From assembly GCF_003946505.1 (NCBI RefSeq), contig NZ_RHON01000006.1, positions 1 to 64,000 of the forward strand: 64,000 nt of DNA, read 5' to 3'. Shown piece after piece: positions 1 to 8,672 of this stretch. A model generated the notes under the pieces. It was not told where the DNA came from. It saw nothing but the letters and a program-made list of their open reading frames with translations, and made no database searches. Numbering within the stretch: the stretch's first letter is position 1; each line of letters starts with the position of its first letter. The translations under genes and the position numbers were made by a program. Source of the DNA: Companilactobacillus mishanensis. GTDB lineage: Bacteria; Bacillota; Bacilli; Lactobacillales; Lactobacillaceae.

Positions 1-44
1 TTATTTAAGTGTGCCCAAAATCGTTCATATTTTGAATAGAAAAA

Positions 45-92
45 AAGACATGGGCCTTGACCTAAGACCACATGTCTAAAAAATCTGTTTCC
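45..92. terminator. Possible intrinsic terminator at left edge
   Basis: An imperfect hairpin pairs AGACATG with CATGTCT, with inner GG/CC and CTT/AAG pairs. It is flanked by A-runs, so the U-tract is only good when read on the minus strand. No minus-strand gene enters it from the right, so its client is unclear. Confidence 0.35.
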
Positions 93-202
93 TTCCGGAA
101 CCGGAATCTATCTCTGAAAACGTTTAAATAAAAATAATCCTTACGAGAAAACCAAAACTCTGGTATATTAATCTACCGTTGCCACAAAAACGGAGGTATT
201 TT

Positions 203-1633
203 ATGAGCACTACCACAAAAAATGAAATAAATACAAAATTAGAACACCCATTTCTAGCTATGATGGGTGTTTTGATTGGTGGATTTGTCGGAATGTTAAG
301 TGAAACATCACTGAACATTGCATTGCCATCAATCATGAAGGCTTTTTCAATTGAAACTGGTACAGTTCAATGGTTAGTTACTGGATATATGTTAGTTATC
401 GCCATCGTCTTGCCACTTTCGAGTTTATTAACGAAACACTTTTCAACTAGGGGATTGGTTAGATCTGCGTTAATAATTTTCATCATTGGATCAATTGTAG
501 CTGCATTAGCACCTGATTTTCCTGTCCTACTTGCTGGTCGTATGATTCAAGGTATCGGAACCGGAATCGTCCTGCCACTAATGTTCTCAATTGCTATGAG
601 AATTTTCCCACCTAACAAACTTGGTGCAGCACTTGGTGTTGCAGCATTGGTAATCATGTTTGCACCTGCCATTGGACCTACACTTGCTGGAATTATTCTA
701 GGCGTACTTTCATGGAGATGGATTTTCTGGTCATTCATTATTTTCCTATTGATTGCTTTGGCTTTTATGGAAAAGAATCTTACAAACGTATTCGAAGTTA
801 CTAAACCAAAAGTTGACTGGTTGGCAATCTGTTTATCAACTGTCAGCTTCGGATTGATTGTTTTCGGAATTAGTTTCTTAAGCAAAAATATGACTTTAGC
901 ACTAATTGCTTTAGTTGTTGGACTGGTTGTCCTTGTAATTTATATCAGACAACAATTGCACGCTGAGACTCCAACACTTGATTTCAAAGTTTTGAAGACA
1001 TCAAGATTCGTTACAGGTTCACTACTTGTTATGATCGACTTTGGTATCACACTTTCAGCAATGTACTTGTTACCTATGTACATTCAAAATGGTTTAGGCG
1101 TTGCAGTTGCCTTAACTGGTGTAGTTCTACTACCTGGTGGTTTGGTTAACGCCTTGGTATCATTCTTAGCCGGACGTGCCTACGATAAAATGGGTGCAAA
1201 AATCTTAACTAGATTAGGATTTATATTTTCTGCCGTGGGTGCATTAATGTTTATTTTCAGTGGCGTACATAGCTCACTTGGATACATTATTGCTGCCCAT
1301 ATCATTATCATGATTGGTGTTCCAATGGCTATGGCTCCATCACAAACTTATGGATTGAACTCACTTGATGCGTTCCAATCTGCTGATGGTTCAGCTATCA
1401 TCAATACTTTCCAACAAGTTATCGGTGCTGTTGCAACTGGTATCGCTACAATGTTGTTGAGTACTGGTCAAAGCAATTACTTTGCAGATGGTGGTCATTC
1501 AGCTGCCCAAGCCTTTACACAAGGTGCACATTACGGTTTCATCTTCACGTTTGTTCTTGCAATTCTTGGCTTTATCTTGGCCTTCAGAGTTAAAGATGTT
1601 AAAGAAACAAGTACAGAGGTTCCAGAAAAGTAA
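203..1633 (+). CDS. MDR-type MFS exporter (DHA2, 14 TM)
   Basis: Predicted drug/proton antiporter of the EmrB/QacA (DHA2) branch of the major facilitator superfamily, 476 aa, acting in the cytoplasmic membrane. About 14 hydrophobic segments are visible, and GRMIQGIGTGIVLPL lies in the position of the usual DHA2 loop motif. I start at ATG 203 because CGGAGGT lies 7 nt upstream; an in-frame TTG at 179 has no ribosome binding site. It is monocistronic and ends in a hairpin shared with the convergent MFS gene. The substrate cannot be told from sequence; LmrB-like proteins of lactic acid bacteria are the closest family I recognise. Confidence 0.85.
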   Translation: MSTTTKNEINTKLEHPFLAMMGVLIGGFVGMLSETSLNIALPSIMKAFSIETGTVQWLVTGYMLVIAIVLPLSSLLTKHFSTRGLVRSALIIFIIGSIVAALAPDFPVLLAGRMIQGIGTGIVLPLMFSIAMRIFPPNKLGAALGVAALVIMFAPAIGPTLAGIILGVLSWRWIFWSFIIFLLIALAFMEKNLTNVFEVTKPKVDWLAICLSTVSFGLIVFGISFLSKNMTLALIALVVGLVVLVIYIRQQLHAETPTLDFKVLKTSRFVTGSLLVMIDFGITLSAMYLLPMYIQNGLGVAVALTGVVLLPGGLVNALVSFLAGRAYDKMGAKILTRLGFIFSAVGALMFIFSGVHSSLGYIIAAHIIIMIGVPMAMAPSQTYGLNSLDAFQSADGSAIINTFQQVIGAVATGIATMLLSTGQSNYFADGGHSAAQAFTQGAHYGFIFTFVLAILGFILAFRVKDVKETSTEVPEK

Positions 1634-1640
1634 AAAAATA

Positions 1641-1679
1641 ACGCATTGTAGAAAGATAATTCTACAGTGCGTTTTTTAT
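1641..1679. terminator. Bidirectional intrinsic terminator
   Basis: The arms ACGCATTGTAGAA and TTCTACAGTGCGT pair with one G-U, and T-runs follow on both strands. It serves both convergent MFS genes. Confidence 0.85.
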
Positions 1680-2851
1680 TTGAAATCATTTCTGGTTGCT
1701 TTACGAAGTTTAAGAGAAATTAACAGTGCAATCACAGCGTAAATAGCTGATACGTAACCAACATAATTAAGGTTGAAAAATCTGACGGTAGTTGATGCTG
1801 AAAATGATCCTAGTGAAATACCAACGTTAGAGAAAATTGAAATCAACGAGGTGGCGAGTGCCAATGACTGCGGATAATTTTTGGCTGCTTCATCCATAAA
1901 TCCCAGTTGTATCGTAGTCCCGTAGATAATCGTCAGGGTACACAAGATGGCCAAAACTAGAATTCCGGTATATTTGTTTTGCAACGCGACACCGAGTGAC
2001 AGACATGCGATTATCAGTAAGGAAAATACGATTGGCAGTTTCTTGAACCCATTATTTTTTGCAATCATACCGGCAATTTGGTTACCGATAATACTCATCA
2101 CACCTAACATGAAAAGTAGCCAATTTAGGGTACTGATGTTATAACCGAGTACTGATGTAATGATAGTTCTGATATAGGTGTAAAAGGTGTATTGAACGCC
2201 CATGACAGCAATGGTAATGCCAATACCCATAAGTACTTTATGATCTTTTAACAGTTGCAACTGCTCGATAACACTACCGGTTGCTTCTGGTTTTTCACTT
2301 GGGATCAACCAGACTAGTAAACCAAATACTATAACTGTAAGTCCAGATACCATCCAAAAACTGGCGTGCCAACTTAGCCAAGCAGCGATTGCTGAACCGA
2401 TTGGGACACCAACGACAGAAGCAATGCTGAATCCCGCTCCGACCCAAGCCATGACCATTGGCCGCTTATCGAAAGGAGTTACGATACTGGCGAACAAATT
2501 TATCATGGTAATAATTGTTCCGGCGACCAATGCTGTCATGATTCGAGCAGCAAACAGCCAGCCAAGTGATGGTGCCAAAGCTGTCAGTGTATTGCTGGCA
2601 AAAAATATTCCCATCAATAAAAGTAAGAGGGTCCTTCGATTCCAATGGCTTGTTAAGGTGGTCAGAATCGGCGTGCTTATTGCATATACCAAAGCAAAAG
2701 CGGTGACTAGAATTCCAATTGAAGAAAGTGATGCATGATAACTTTTTGCGATATCTGACAAGATACCGACAACCATGAATTCGTTGCATCCAAGCATGAA
2801 AGCCACCAGTATAAATGTTAAAGTTCGCAGACGTGAATGTTTTGCATTCAA
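1676..2851 (-). CDS. MFS transporter (DHA1, AraJ-like)
   Basis: Twelve-TM major facilitator protein of 391 aa, resembling AraJ/YdhP-type sugar or drug efflux permeases (DHA1). Length and helix count fit the family. The start is TTG at 2851, preceded by AGAGGG with 7-nt spacing; an out-of-frame ATG lies just inside. It is convergent with the DHA2 exporter and its stop lies within the shared terminator. No regulator is adjacent. The substrate is unknown. Confidence 0.8.
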   Translation of the reverse strand: MNAKHSRLRTLTFILVAFMLGCNEFMVVGILSDIAKSYHASLSSIGILVTAFALVYAISTPILTTLTSHWNRRTLLLLLMGIFFASNTLTALAPSLGWLFAARIMTALVAGTIITMINLFASIVTPFDKRPMVMAWVGAGFSIASVVGVPIGSAIAAWLSWHASFWMVSGLTVIVFGLLVWLIPSEKPEATGSVIEQLQLLKDHKVLMGIGITIAVMGVQYTFYTYIRTIITSVLGYNISTLNWLLFMLGVMSIIGNQIAGMIAKNNGFKKLPIVFSLLIIACLSLGVALQNKYTGILVLAILCTLTIIYGTTIQLGFMDEAAKNYPQSLALATSLISIFSNVGISLGSFSASTTVRFFNLNYVGYVSAIYAVIALLISLKLRKATRNDFK

Positions 2852-2996
2852 AAATAATCCCTCTAATTTTCAAAAATTTGTGTGATTGCTATATTTAAAA
2901 TATAGCAGAGTGTTGAGTAAATTAGTGTAAAAATATCGTTAAGTTTAGGACAAATTGGGACTCAATATATAGAGTAAAATGATATACTAGTTTTAA

Positions 2997-3010
2997 CGAA
3001 CATAAGTTCT
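2997..3010 (+). promoter_or_regulatory. LexA (DinR) box upstream of umuC
   Basis: CGAACATAAGTTCT matches the Gram-positive SOS box CGAACRNRYGTTYG with one or two deviations. It lies 8 nt downstream of a TATACT -10 hexamer (2983-2988), a position where bound LexA would block initiation. This predicts DNA-damage induction of the umuC-yolD operon. Confidence 0.75.
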
Positions 3011-3021
3011 GAGTATTCTAT

Positions 3022-3045
3022 AAAAGGTGCAATCTGGCACCTTTT
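3022..3045 (+). terminator. Leader terminator before umuC
   Basis: AAAAGGTGC pairs with GCACCTTTT around a 6-nt loop, followed by more T. It sits between the SOS promoter and the umuC ribosome binding site, so it must be read through or must attenuate the operon. It could alternatively end a transcript arriving from upstream. Confidence 0.6.
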
Positions 3046-3078
3046 TTGATGTCATATAAAAAAGGAGGTCTGTTCGAA

Positions 3079-4605
3079 ATGGATGATACGCAACGTACAT
3101 ATATGGCGATAGATTTGAAGTCTTTTTATGCTTCAGTCGAATGTATTGCTCACGATTTGGATCCGTTGAATGCTAATCTTGTCGTTGCTGATAATTCTCG
3201 GACAGACAAGACTATTTGCCTGGCAGTTTCTCCAGCCTTGAAACAATTTGGTGTACCCGGGCGTCCAAGACTTTTTCAAGTTGAACAAATTGTTGGAAAA
3301 CTGAATCGTGCACGTGCAAATCAAGTTGCAGGGCGCCGTTTAACAAAATATTCATCGATAAATCGACAGCATTTACTGAATTCCCCATCATTAAAAATTG
3401 GCTACAAAGTGGTTAAACCTAGAATGAATTTTTACATGCACAAGAGTGCTGAAATTTATGGGATCTATTTGAGATTTATCGAAGCAAAGAATATCCACGT
3501 ATATTCAATTGATGAAGTCTTGATGGACGTGACTGACTATTTGAATAGTCATGACGAATCTCCGCATACTTTGGCAAAAACTATTATTCAGCAGATCCAG
3601 TCAGAAACTGGCATTACTGACACAGCCGGAATCGGTACTAATTTATATTTGGCAAAAGTTGCGATGGATATTGTTGCCAAACACATTCCGGCCGACTCCG
3701 ATGGTGTTCGTATTGCTCAAATGGATGAACATCAATACCGCAAATTATTATGGGCACATCAACCTTTGACGGATTTTTGGCGAGTTGGACGCGGCTATGC
3801 GAAACGATTAGAACGACTTAACTTGAATACTATGGGTGATATTGCCCGATGTTCATTAGGTAGCTTATCCGATGAAAACAACGAAGAAATTTTATACAAA
3901 GAATTTGGGAAGAATGCTGAATTATTGATCGATCATGCTTGGGGACACGAATCTGCTACCCTCGAGGATATAAAGAAATATCGTTCCGATGACCATGGAT
4001 TGTATTCCAGTCAGGTATTGATGAAGCCTACTTCCTATGATGATGGTTTAAAAATTGTTCGAGGGATGAGTGATAATCTAGCGCTTGAATTAGTTCAGAA
4101 AAAAGTTACAACTGACCGTGTCGGACTAATTATTGACTATGATATTAAAAGTTTGGATGTAAACAGCAATTATTCTGGAACGATAATTACCGATTATTAC
4201 GGACGTCAGGCTCCAAAGCCTGCCCATACAGCAACTAGTTTAAGTGGATCAAGCTCATCATCGCGAGAATTAAAAGAAGCATTCATTGAGATGTTTCACC
4301 AAATAGTAGATAAAAAAATGTTGATCAGGAGAGTAACCGTTACTGCCAATCATTTGATTGATGAAGTTGAGGCTGAACAGAAAACTAATTTTAAGCAGAT
4401 CAGTTTATTTAGTGATCCGGAAAAAGAAATAGTTCAAGATAAGAAAACAAAGATTAAACGGAAACAAGATAGAAAAATCCAGGAAACAATTTTGGACTTA
4501 CAAAAGAGATTTGGAAATCGAAATGTTATTTTGAAGGCTTCAGATTTAGAAGAAGGGTCAACTACCAGGGAACGTAATAATCAGATTGGAGGACATCACG
4601 CATAA
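3079..4605 (+). CDS. Y-family DNA polymerase, UmuC-like
   Basis: Error-prone lesion-bypass polymerase of 508 aa, of the UvrX/YqjW-like UmuC group of Firmicutes. The N-terminal catalytic Asp is D12 in AIDLKSFYASVE and the acidic pair is D145-E146 in YSIDE; helix-hairpin-helix and little-finger regions follow. I start at ATG 3079, 9 nt after GGAGGT, not at the upstream in-frame codon. It is translationally coupled to a YolD-like gene (1-nt overlap), the usual Bacillus/Lactobacillus pairing. The LexA box and leader hairpin upstream suggest SOS control. It could be a chromosomal gene or a plasmid/phage-derived UvrX relic; nothing mobile is adjacent. Confidence 0.9.
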   Translation: MDDTQRTYMAIDLKSFYASVECIAHDLDPLNANLVVADNSRTDKTICLAVSPALKQFGVPGRPRLFQVEQIVGKLNRARANQVAGRRLTKYSSINRQHLLNSPSLKIGYKVVKPRMNFYMHKSAEIYGIYLRFIEAKNIHVYSIDEVLMDVTDYLNSHDESPHTLAKTIIQQIQSETGITDTAGIGTNLYLAKVAMDIVAKHIPADSDGVRIAQMDEHQYRKLLWAHQPLTDFWRVGRGYAKRLERLNLNTMGDIARCSLGSLSDENNEEILYKEFGKNAELLIDHAWGHESATLEDIKKYRSDDHGLYSSQVLMKPTSYDDGLKIVRGMSDNLALELVQKKVTTDRVGLIIDYDIKSLDVNSNYSGTIITDYYGRQAPKPAHTATSLSGSSSSSRELKEAFIEMFHQIVDKKMLIRRVTVTANHLIDEVEAEQKTNFKQISLFSDPEKEIVQDKKTKIKRKQDRKIQETILDLQKRFGNRNVILKASDLEEGSTTRERNNQIGGHHA

Positions 4606-5036
4606 TGGATGAGAAGAAGCTGATCGAGAAGAAGATATTCAATGATACAACATCTTACGACGACATTATGGATTTGCCATATAGGCAATCAAAACGACAT
4701 TTGCCAATGAATCAACGTGATCGAGCCTTTCAGTTTGCTCCTTTTGGTGCGTTAGAGGGTTTCAATGATTTGATCAAAGAAAAAACTGAAATGTATAAAC
4801 GACGCAAGTATGCTGATGGGGAATTGGAAGCTAAGGTTGCCACTCAGATCAAGTATTTGCAGACACATCTGGATTTGAAAGTTGATGTTACTTTTTTTAA
4901 TGATGAATCAGGATTCTATGAGCACGTTAAAGATACATTGACACGTGTCGAATATGAAAAGGGAAGAGCAATATTTGGCGAAACTTCAGTCGTTATTGCT
5001 GGTATTAGAGAAATCAGATTGATAAAAAGTAATTAA
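4605..5036 (+). CDS. YolD-like family protein
   Basis: 143-aa protein of the YolD-like family, typically encoded directly after Y-family polymerases in Firmicutes and thought to be their accessory partner. The N-terminal segment (LPYRQSKRHLPMNQRDRAFQ) carries the conserved basic signature of the family. The ATG overlaps the umuC stop (taATG) and GGAGGA lies 11 nt upstream, so the two are co-translated. A strong terminator follows. The molecular function is not established. Confidence 0.8.
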   Translation: MDEKKLIEKKIFNDTTSYDDIMDLPYRQSKRHLPMNQRDRAFQFAPFGALEGFNDLIKEKTEMYKRRKYADGELEAKVATQIKYLQTHLDLKVDVTFFNDESGFYEHVKDTLTRVEYEKGRAIFGETSVVIAGIREIRLIKSN

Positions 5037-5062
5037 ACTACTAGATAAATATTAACCATTTG

Positions 5063-5095
5063 AAAGTTTTGACTCATAAAAGTCGAAACTTTTTT
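5063..5095 (+). terminator. Terminator of umuC-yolD
   Basis: AAAGTTT-GACT pairs with AGTC-AAACTTT and is followed by T6. Confidence 0.85.
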
Positions 5096-5388
5096 GGGTA
5101 TTAATGATCAGATGATTGTTAACTTTGTCACACAGCTATTACGGATTTGCCAAGTCTATAACTAAAATTCATAGGTTTAATTAAAAACTAGTATTGGTAA
5201 ACGCTTTCTTACATGACTATATTAAAGGAGAAGGTAGCCGCGGATACAACGATATACAGAAATATAAATACATGTGATTATATTAATTTGCAAAAATATA
5301 ATTATGAAAGCCTTTGCAAAATTTATAATTCATAATATACTATGTATATCAATTTTTATAAAAAAATTGAAATTTGGGGTGTAAGGAA
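5096..5388 (+). promoter_or_regulatory. Promoter region with cre-like site
   Basis: A ~290-nt gene-free stretch. At 5196-5209 a cre-like site (GGTAAACGCTTTCT, 13/14 against the CcpA consensus) is visible. A promoter reads TTGCAA (5314-5319), a 16-nt spacer, and TATACT (5336-5341). The segment AAAGGAGAAGG at 5225 looks like an orphan ribosome binding site without an ATG. The promoter fits the MaoC-like gene; CcpA control is an inference. Confidence 0.5.
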
Positions 5389-5826
5389 ATGGCTGTAGAA
5401 TACGCAAATGTTAAAGAATCTGAAATTAAAGTAGGAATGACTGACAGTATCAGCAAAAAAGTTACTGAAGCAGACGTTAACGGCTTTGCCGAAACAACTG
5501 GCGATCATAATCCAGCTCATACAGATGAGGAATATGCTAGTCATACTCAATTTAAGACTAGAATTGCTCATGGAATGTTAGGTGCTAGCTTGATTTCAGC
5601 TGTATTAGGTATGAAATTACCTGGACCTGGAACAATTTATTTAGGACAAGATCTTAAATTCACTCATCCAATTCATTTTAACGATGTTATAACAGCAAAA
5701 GTTACAGTTAAGGAGATAATTCCCAAGAAGAAATTCAACTTGGTGATCCTTGACACTACCGTTACTAACCAAGCAGGGGACGTTGCTATCGAGGGGACAG
5801 CAACAGTTATCCCACCAAAGGACTAA
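5389..5826 (+). CDS. MaoC-like (R)-specific enoyl-CoA hydratase
   Basis: 145-aa hot-dog-fold protein of the MaoC/PhaJ family, expected to hydrate enoyl-thioesters. The hydratase-2 motif is intact: D39 and H44 in GDHNPAH, followed by RIAHGML. The start is ATG 5389 with GGGGTG 7 nt upstream; an in-frame TTG lies 15 nt earlier. It has its own promoter, and an MFS gene follows 150 nt downstream. The pathway is unclear because no CoA ligase or dehydrogenase is adjacent. Confidence 0.8.
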   Translation: MAVEYANVKESEIKVGMTDSISKKVTEADVNGFAETTGDHNPAHTDEEYASHTQFKTRIAHGMLGASLISAVLGMKLPGPGTIYLGQDLKFTHPIHFNDVITAKVTVKEIIPKKKFNLVILDTTVTNQAGDVAIEGTATVIPPKD

Positions 5827-5871
5827 GTTTTAAACAGTTAAATATTTAAAAGTACGAATGCAACAAATGAG

Positions 5872-5949
5872 TCCGTATTCAAAATTACTAAAGAAGAGGT
5901 CTACTAATCTAAATTTCTCCCGGGGTATTTTTGGGTGCGGATTTTTTTT
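5872..5949 (+). terminator. Possible long-loop terminator
   Basis: TCCGTATTC (5872-5880) can pair fully, with G-U pairs, with GGGTGCGGA (5933-5941), and T8 follows. The ~52-nt loop is unusual, so it may be a structured leader of the next MFS gene. No T-box or known riboswitch motif was recognised. Confidence 0.4.
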
Positions 5950-5975
5950 GAATTATAGATAGGGAGGCAACAACA

Positions 5976-7208
5976 ATGGAAGAAAGAACCGACGCACTAG
6001 AATTAAAAGTAAGTAATAACAGTAAAGTTAAAGGTTTATTGATGCTCGCTGTCATGTGGTGTGCATATGTTACGTTTGCCATGAACTGGGTCGGAGGCTC
6101 CGACCTGGGTGCTCAAATTGTCCAAACATTCTTTGGTGGTCCCGTCGCTCCAGTTATACAACAGGTAGTTAACTATACAATCACTGCAGCTAGAGTGGTA
6201 GCTAACTTATTTGCGGCTTATATTCTGATCAAGTCAGGACCAAAACGTGCGATTACAATTGCAATGGTGTTATTGATGTTTTCTGTAGTCGCTGTTTGGA
6301 TGCCTAATTATTGGGCATTCACAATTTCTAGAATGGTTATGGCGCTTGGGGGCTCAATGGTTATCGTTTATATGAACCCAGTCGTAGCAAACTATGTAGC
6401 ACCTGACAAAAAAATGATTGCGAATGCTCTTAATACTGTTTCGTATAACGTCGGTGCCTTTGTTGTCTCAATACTATTCGTATTCTTTGCTCAACAATTA
6501 GCAGCTAATTGGAAAATCACATTAACAATTATGGCTTCATTGACAGTTGTATTCTTTATTTTGTGGTTAATAGTTTCAGAAGATTTTGATACAACCAAGA
6601 ATCTCGAATCCTCAGAAGAACAAGTTAAGTATGGTTATAAAGAAGCTTTGAGAGATTCATTCGTTTGGAAATATTCCATCGCTTTTGGTGGATTCTTATT
6701 CTTATACGTGCTTGCAGTTACAAGCTTTCCATCAGTGATTTCGACATATGCACCTAAGATCGACGGTAGTTTATTAAATCTATTAGTTACTGGATTTGCA
6801 ATCGTAGGTACAGGTGTAGGTATGAAATTAGGACTTACTGATATGAAACGGAAGAAAATTTTACTTTCAACAGGAACATTGATGATTGCTATGTTTGCAT
6901 TAGCATTGATCTTTGCAAATATCAGCACATTTGCCACATATGCATTCGCAGCAATTTCAGGATTCTTCATGTTCATTCAATATCCAGTTTATATGAACTT
7001 ACCACATGAAATGCCAAATATGTCTGCACAAAAATTGACAGTTATCTTTGGATTATTCTGGGCAATCGCTTATACTGTAAATACACTATTCACCTTTATT
7101 TGGAGTATGTTGTTAGGAAGCAGCGGTTGGTTAGCAGCATCGATTTTCTACATCGTAGGATCATGCTTATACCTTGTAATGGCCGCAATGCTACCAGAAA
7201 CAAAATAA
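5976..7208 (+). CDS. MFS transporter
   Basis: 410-aa, roughly 12-TM major facilitator protein. The N-terminal region has WVGGSDLGAQI in the first helix and a glycine-rich helix (MALGGSMVIVYMNPVVANY). A short charged linker near the middle (TTKNLESSEEQVKYG) separates two six-helix halves. GGGAGG lies 8 nt before the ATG. It resembles CynX/NarK-like anion or small-acid carriers only loosely, so the substrate is not assigned. The nearby MaoC-like hydratase is in the same direction but separated by a possible terminator. Confidence 0.75.
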   Translation: MEERTDALELKVSNNSKVKGLLMLAVMWCAYVTFAMNWVGGSDLGAQIVQTFFGGPVAPVIQQVVNYTITAARVVANLFAAYILIKSGPKRAITIAMVLLMFSVVAVWMPNYWAFTISRMVMALGGSMVIVYMNPVVANYVAPDKKMIANALNTVSYNVGAFVVSILFVFFAQQLAANWKITLTIMASLTVVFFILWLIVSEDFDTTKNLESSEEQVKYGYKEALRDSFVWKYSIAFGGFLFLYVLAVTSFPSVISTYAPKIDGSLLNLLVTGFAIVGTGVGMKLGLTDMKRKKILLSTGTLMIAMFALALIFANISTFATYAFAAISGFFMFIQYPVYMNLPHEMPNMSAQKLTVIFGLFWAIAYTVNTLFTFIWSMLLGSSGWLAASIFYIVGSCLYLVMAAMLPETK

Positions 7209-7255
7209 ATTATATTGATTATTTTCGTCTTTCTTTAGACATACTAAAAAACTAG

Positions 7256-7284
7256 TTGAATAATTTGGCTAATCCATTTATAAT
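7256..7284 (+). promoter_or_regulatory. Promoter of small ORF 7336
   Basis: TTGAAT, 17-nt spacer, TATAAT: a near-consensus sigma-A promoter about 50 nt upstream of the start codon. Confidence 0.75.
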
Positions 7285-7335
7285 GGTATGGTTGATATTA
7301 AGAATATGAAAATAGAAAGGGAGGAGGGATTTTAG

Positions 7336-7470
7336 ATGTCACAAAACACACATAAAGGTTACACAGGTCACCGCCGTCCCGTTAACAATAAAAATACAGA
7401 ATCACGTCTTAAAGACACACAAAAAGTTGTTGAATTCTTAAAGAGTCGCGACGAAAAAGCTGCTAAATAA
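7336..7470 (+). CDS. 44-aa basic small protein, unknown
   Basis: Encodes a 44-residue hydrophilic protein starting MSQNTHKGYTGHRRP and ending SRDEKAAK, with a probable C-terminal helix (TQKVVEFLKSRDEKAA). Support for a real gene: a consensus promoter, a strong GGGAGGAGGG ribosome binding site, a strong terminator directly after the stop, and codon use like its neighbours. I do not recognise a domain. The basic GHRRP segment could bind nucleic acid, but that is speculation. Confidence 0.75.
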   Translation: MSQNTHKGYTGHRRPVNNKNTESRLKDTQKVVEFLKSRDEKAAK

Positions 7471-7484
7471 TAGCAGACAATAAA

Positions 7485-7527
7485 AAACGATTGATCCTTC
7501 CGTAGTGGAAGATCAATCGTTTTTTTA
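7485..7527. terminator. Bidirectional terminator
   Basis: AAACGATTGATC-TTCC pairs with GGAA-GATCAATCGTTT, with T-runs on both sides. It serves the small ORF and the convergent acetyltransferase. Confidence 0.9.
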
Positions 7528-7539
7528 TTGGATTTGAAA

Positions 7540-8079
7540 TTAGTCTTTCAAATCACTTTTTAAGACTGAGTAAATAGCTTCATCGCAGATACCTTGGTTA
7601 TTACGGCCACGTTGTCTCAAAGTGCCTTCATAGACCATACCGCTATGTTTCATGACAGCACCAGAAGCCTCGTTTCTAGTGTCGTGATGACATTCAACAC
7701 GGTTATATCTTTTTTCTGTCAAAAGAAAATGAATGACAGCCTGAAGAGCTTCAGACATATAACCTTCGCCCCACCAGTCATGACCAAGAACATAGCCAAG
7801 CTCGATAGTTTTAATTTCAGGATAAATATTTACAGCAGAAATTTCACCGATCAATTCATCGTCATCAGACTTAAAGATACCCCAATTGTTGATACCGCAT
7901 TTACCGTTGGACTTAACAATATCAGCAACCCGTTTAAGAGTAGCATCTTCAGAAGGGTGAGTCTTCCAAGATAAATATTTAGTGGCACGATCGTCACCAG
8001 CCCAGTTCTTGTACATCATCTTGTAGTCGCTAAGAACGAAGTTTCTCAGATAAAGCCGATCTGTTTTAATTTCAGTCAT
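7540..8079 (-). CDS. GNAT N-acetyltransferase (RimJ/RimL type)
   Basis: 179-aa GCN5-related acetyltransferase transferring acetyl from acetyl-CoA to an unknown amine. The RimJ/RimL architecture is visible: TDRLYLR at the N-terminus, the LGYVLGHDWWGEGYMSEAL acetyl-CoA loop near residue 100, and ASGAVMKHSGM. The start is ATG 8079 because GGAGGCG lies 8 nt upstream; a TTG 15 nt earlier is in frame but poorly placed. The substrate may be a ribosomal protein N-terminus or a small molecule. Confidence 0.85.
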   Translation of the reverse strand: MTEIKTDRLYLRNFVLSDYKMMYKNWAGDDRATKYLSWKTHPSEDATLKRVADIVKSNGKCGINNWGIFKSDDDELIGEISAVNIYPEIKTIELGYVLGHDWWGEGYMSEALQAVIHFLLTEKRYNRVECHHDTRNEASGAVMKHSGMVYEGTLRQRGRNNQGICDEAIYSVLKSDLKD

Positions 8080-8229
8080 TGTAAGCGCCTCCAAATCTCT
8101 ATAATATACTACAGCAAATATGAACAGTTTTATAGTCTTTTTAGAAAATAAATTATTTAATTATTTGAAAGTTTACTAAACACCATTCATGCATAAATAA
8201 AATTTAAACCACAATTGGTCTAGAACATG

Positions 8230-8256
8230 AAAATACGGTCGAAGACACGTATTTTT
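8230..8256 (+). terminator. Hairpin, terminator-like
   Basis: AAAATACG pairs with CGTATTTT around a 10-nt loop, followed by TT. No plus-strand gene ends here, so its role is unknown. Confidence 0.4.
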
Positions 8257-8345
8257 TAGGATCTAAATCGAATTTGAATAATAAAGAATACAAAAAAAAC
8301 CATCCCAGAAAAAGGTACCGGAATAGATTCATAAATTACAACTTA

Positions 8346-8483
8346 TTAATAAACATATGCACCCAGTAAAAAAGCGAGCCATACGAAACACCATAAAATC
8401 ACAGATAATACCAGCATTAACGCAAAGGCTAACACTAACACCAACAAAACTAGATACATCATAAATAAGAGTGGATAAGACAT
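8346..8483 (-). CDS. Possible 45-aa hydrophobic peptide
   Basis: An ORF downstream of yxeA on the same strand would encode a single- or double-spanning membrane peptide, MSYPLLFMMYLVLLVLVLAF onward, ending LLGAYVY. There is no clear ribosome binding site, and the frame stays open upstream into the repeat element, so it could be a chance ORF or the tail of a degraded gene. The composition (Leu/Val/Phe with few charges) is protein-like. Confidence 0.3.
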   Translation of the reverse strand: MSYPLLFMMYLVLLVLVLAFALMLVLSVILWCFVWLAFLLGAYVY

Positions 8484-8513
8484 ACCATAAATTTGAAGTA
8501 AGATGAAAACTAG

Positions 8514-8663
8514 CCCGAAGGGAAGGAACTGCAGGGCCGAGCTGCGGAATTAATCTTGAGACGGCAAAGGCCGTCACTAGATTAAAGCTGTATCCAAAGA
8601 CCGCACTTTGGCTTTGGATCAGCTCGCAGCGACCACGTCCAGCAGTTCCTGACCGAAGGGCGG
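8514..8663 (-). repeat. Type II intergenic hairpin element, copy a
   Basis: GC-rich element beginning about 10 nt after the yxeA stop. The outer arms are AGGAACTGC (8524-8532) and GCAGTTCCT (8642-8650). About 100 nt of its interior (minus strand 8637 to 8540) is nearly identical to the element at 60556-60653, including the core CCAAAGTGCGGTCTTTGG. Inner stems such as GACGGC/GCCGTC are conserved. Confidence 0.8.
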
Positions 8664-8672
8664 CATACACCA

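Noticed and set aside
5304..5384. 26-codon ORF in the maoC leader
   Set aside because: No ribosome binding site, and it contains the maoC promoter, so it would lie upstream of the transcript start.
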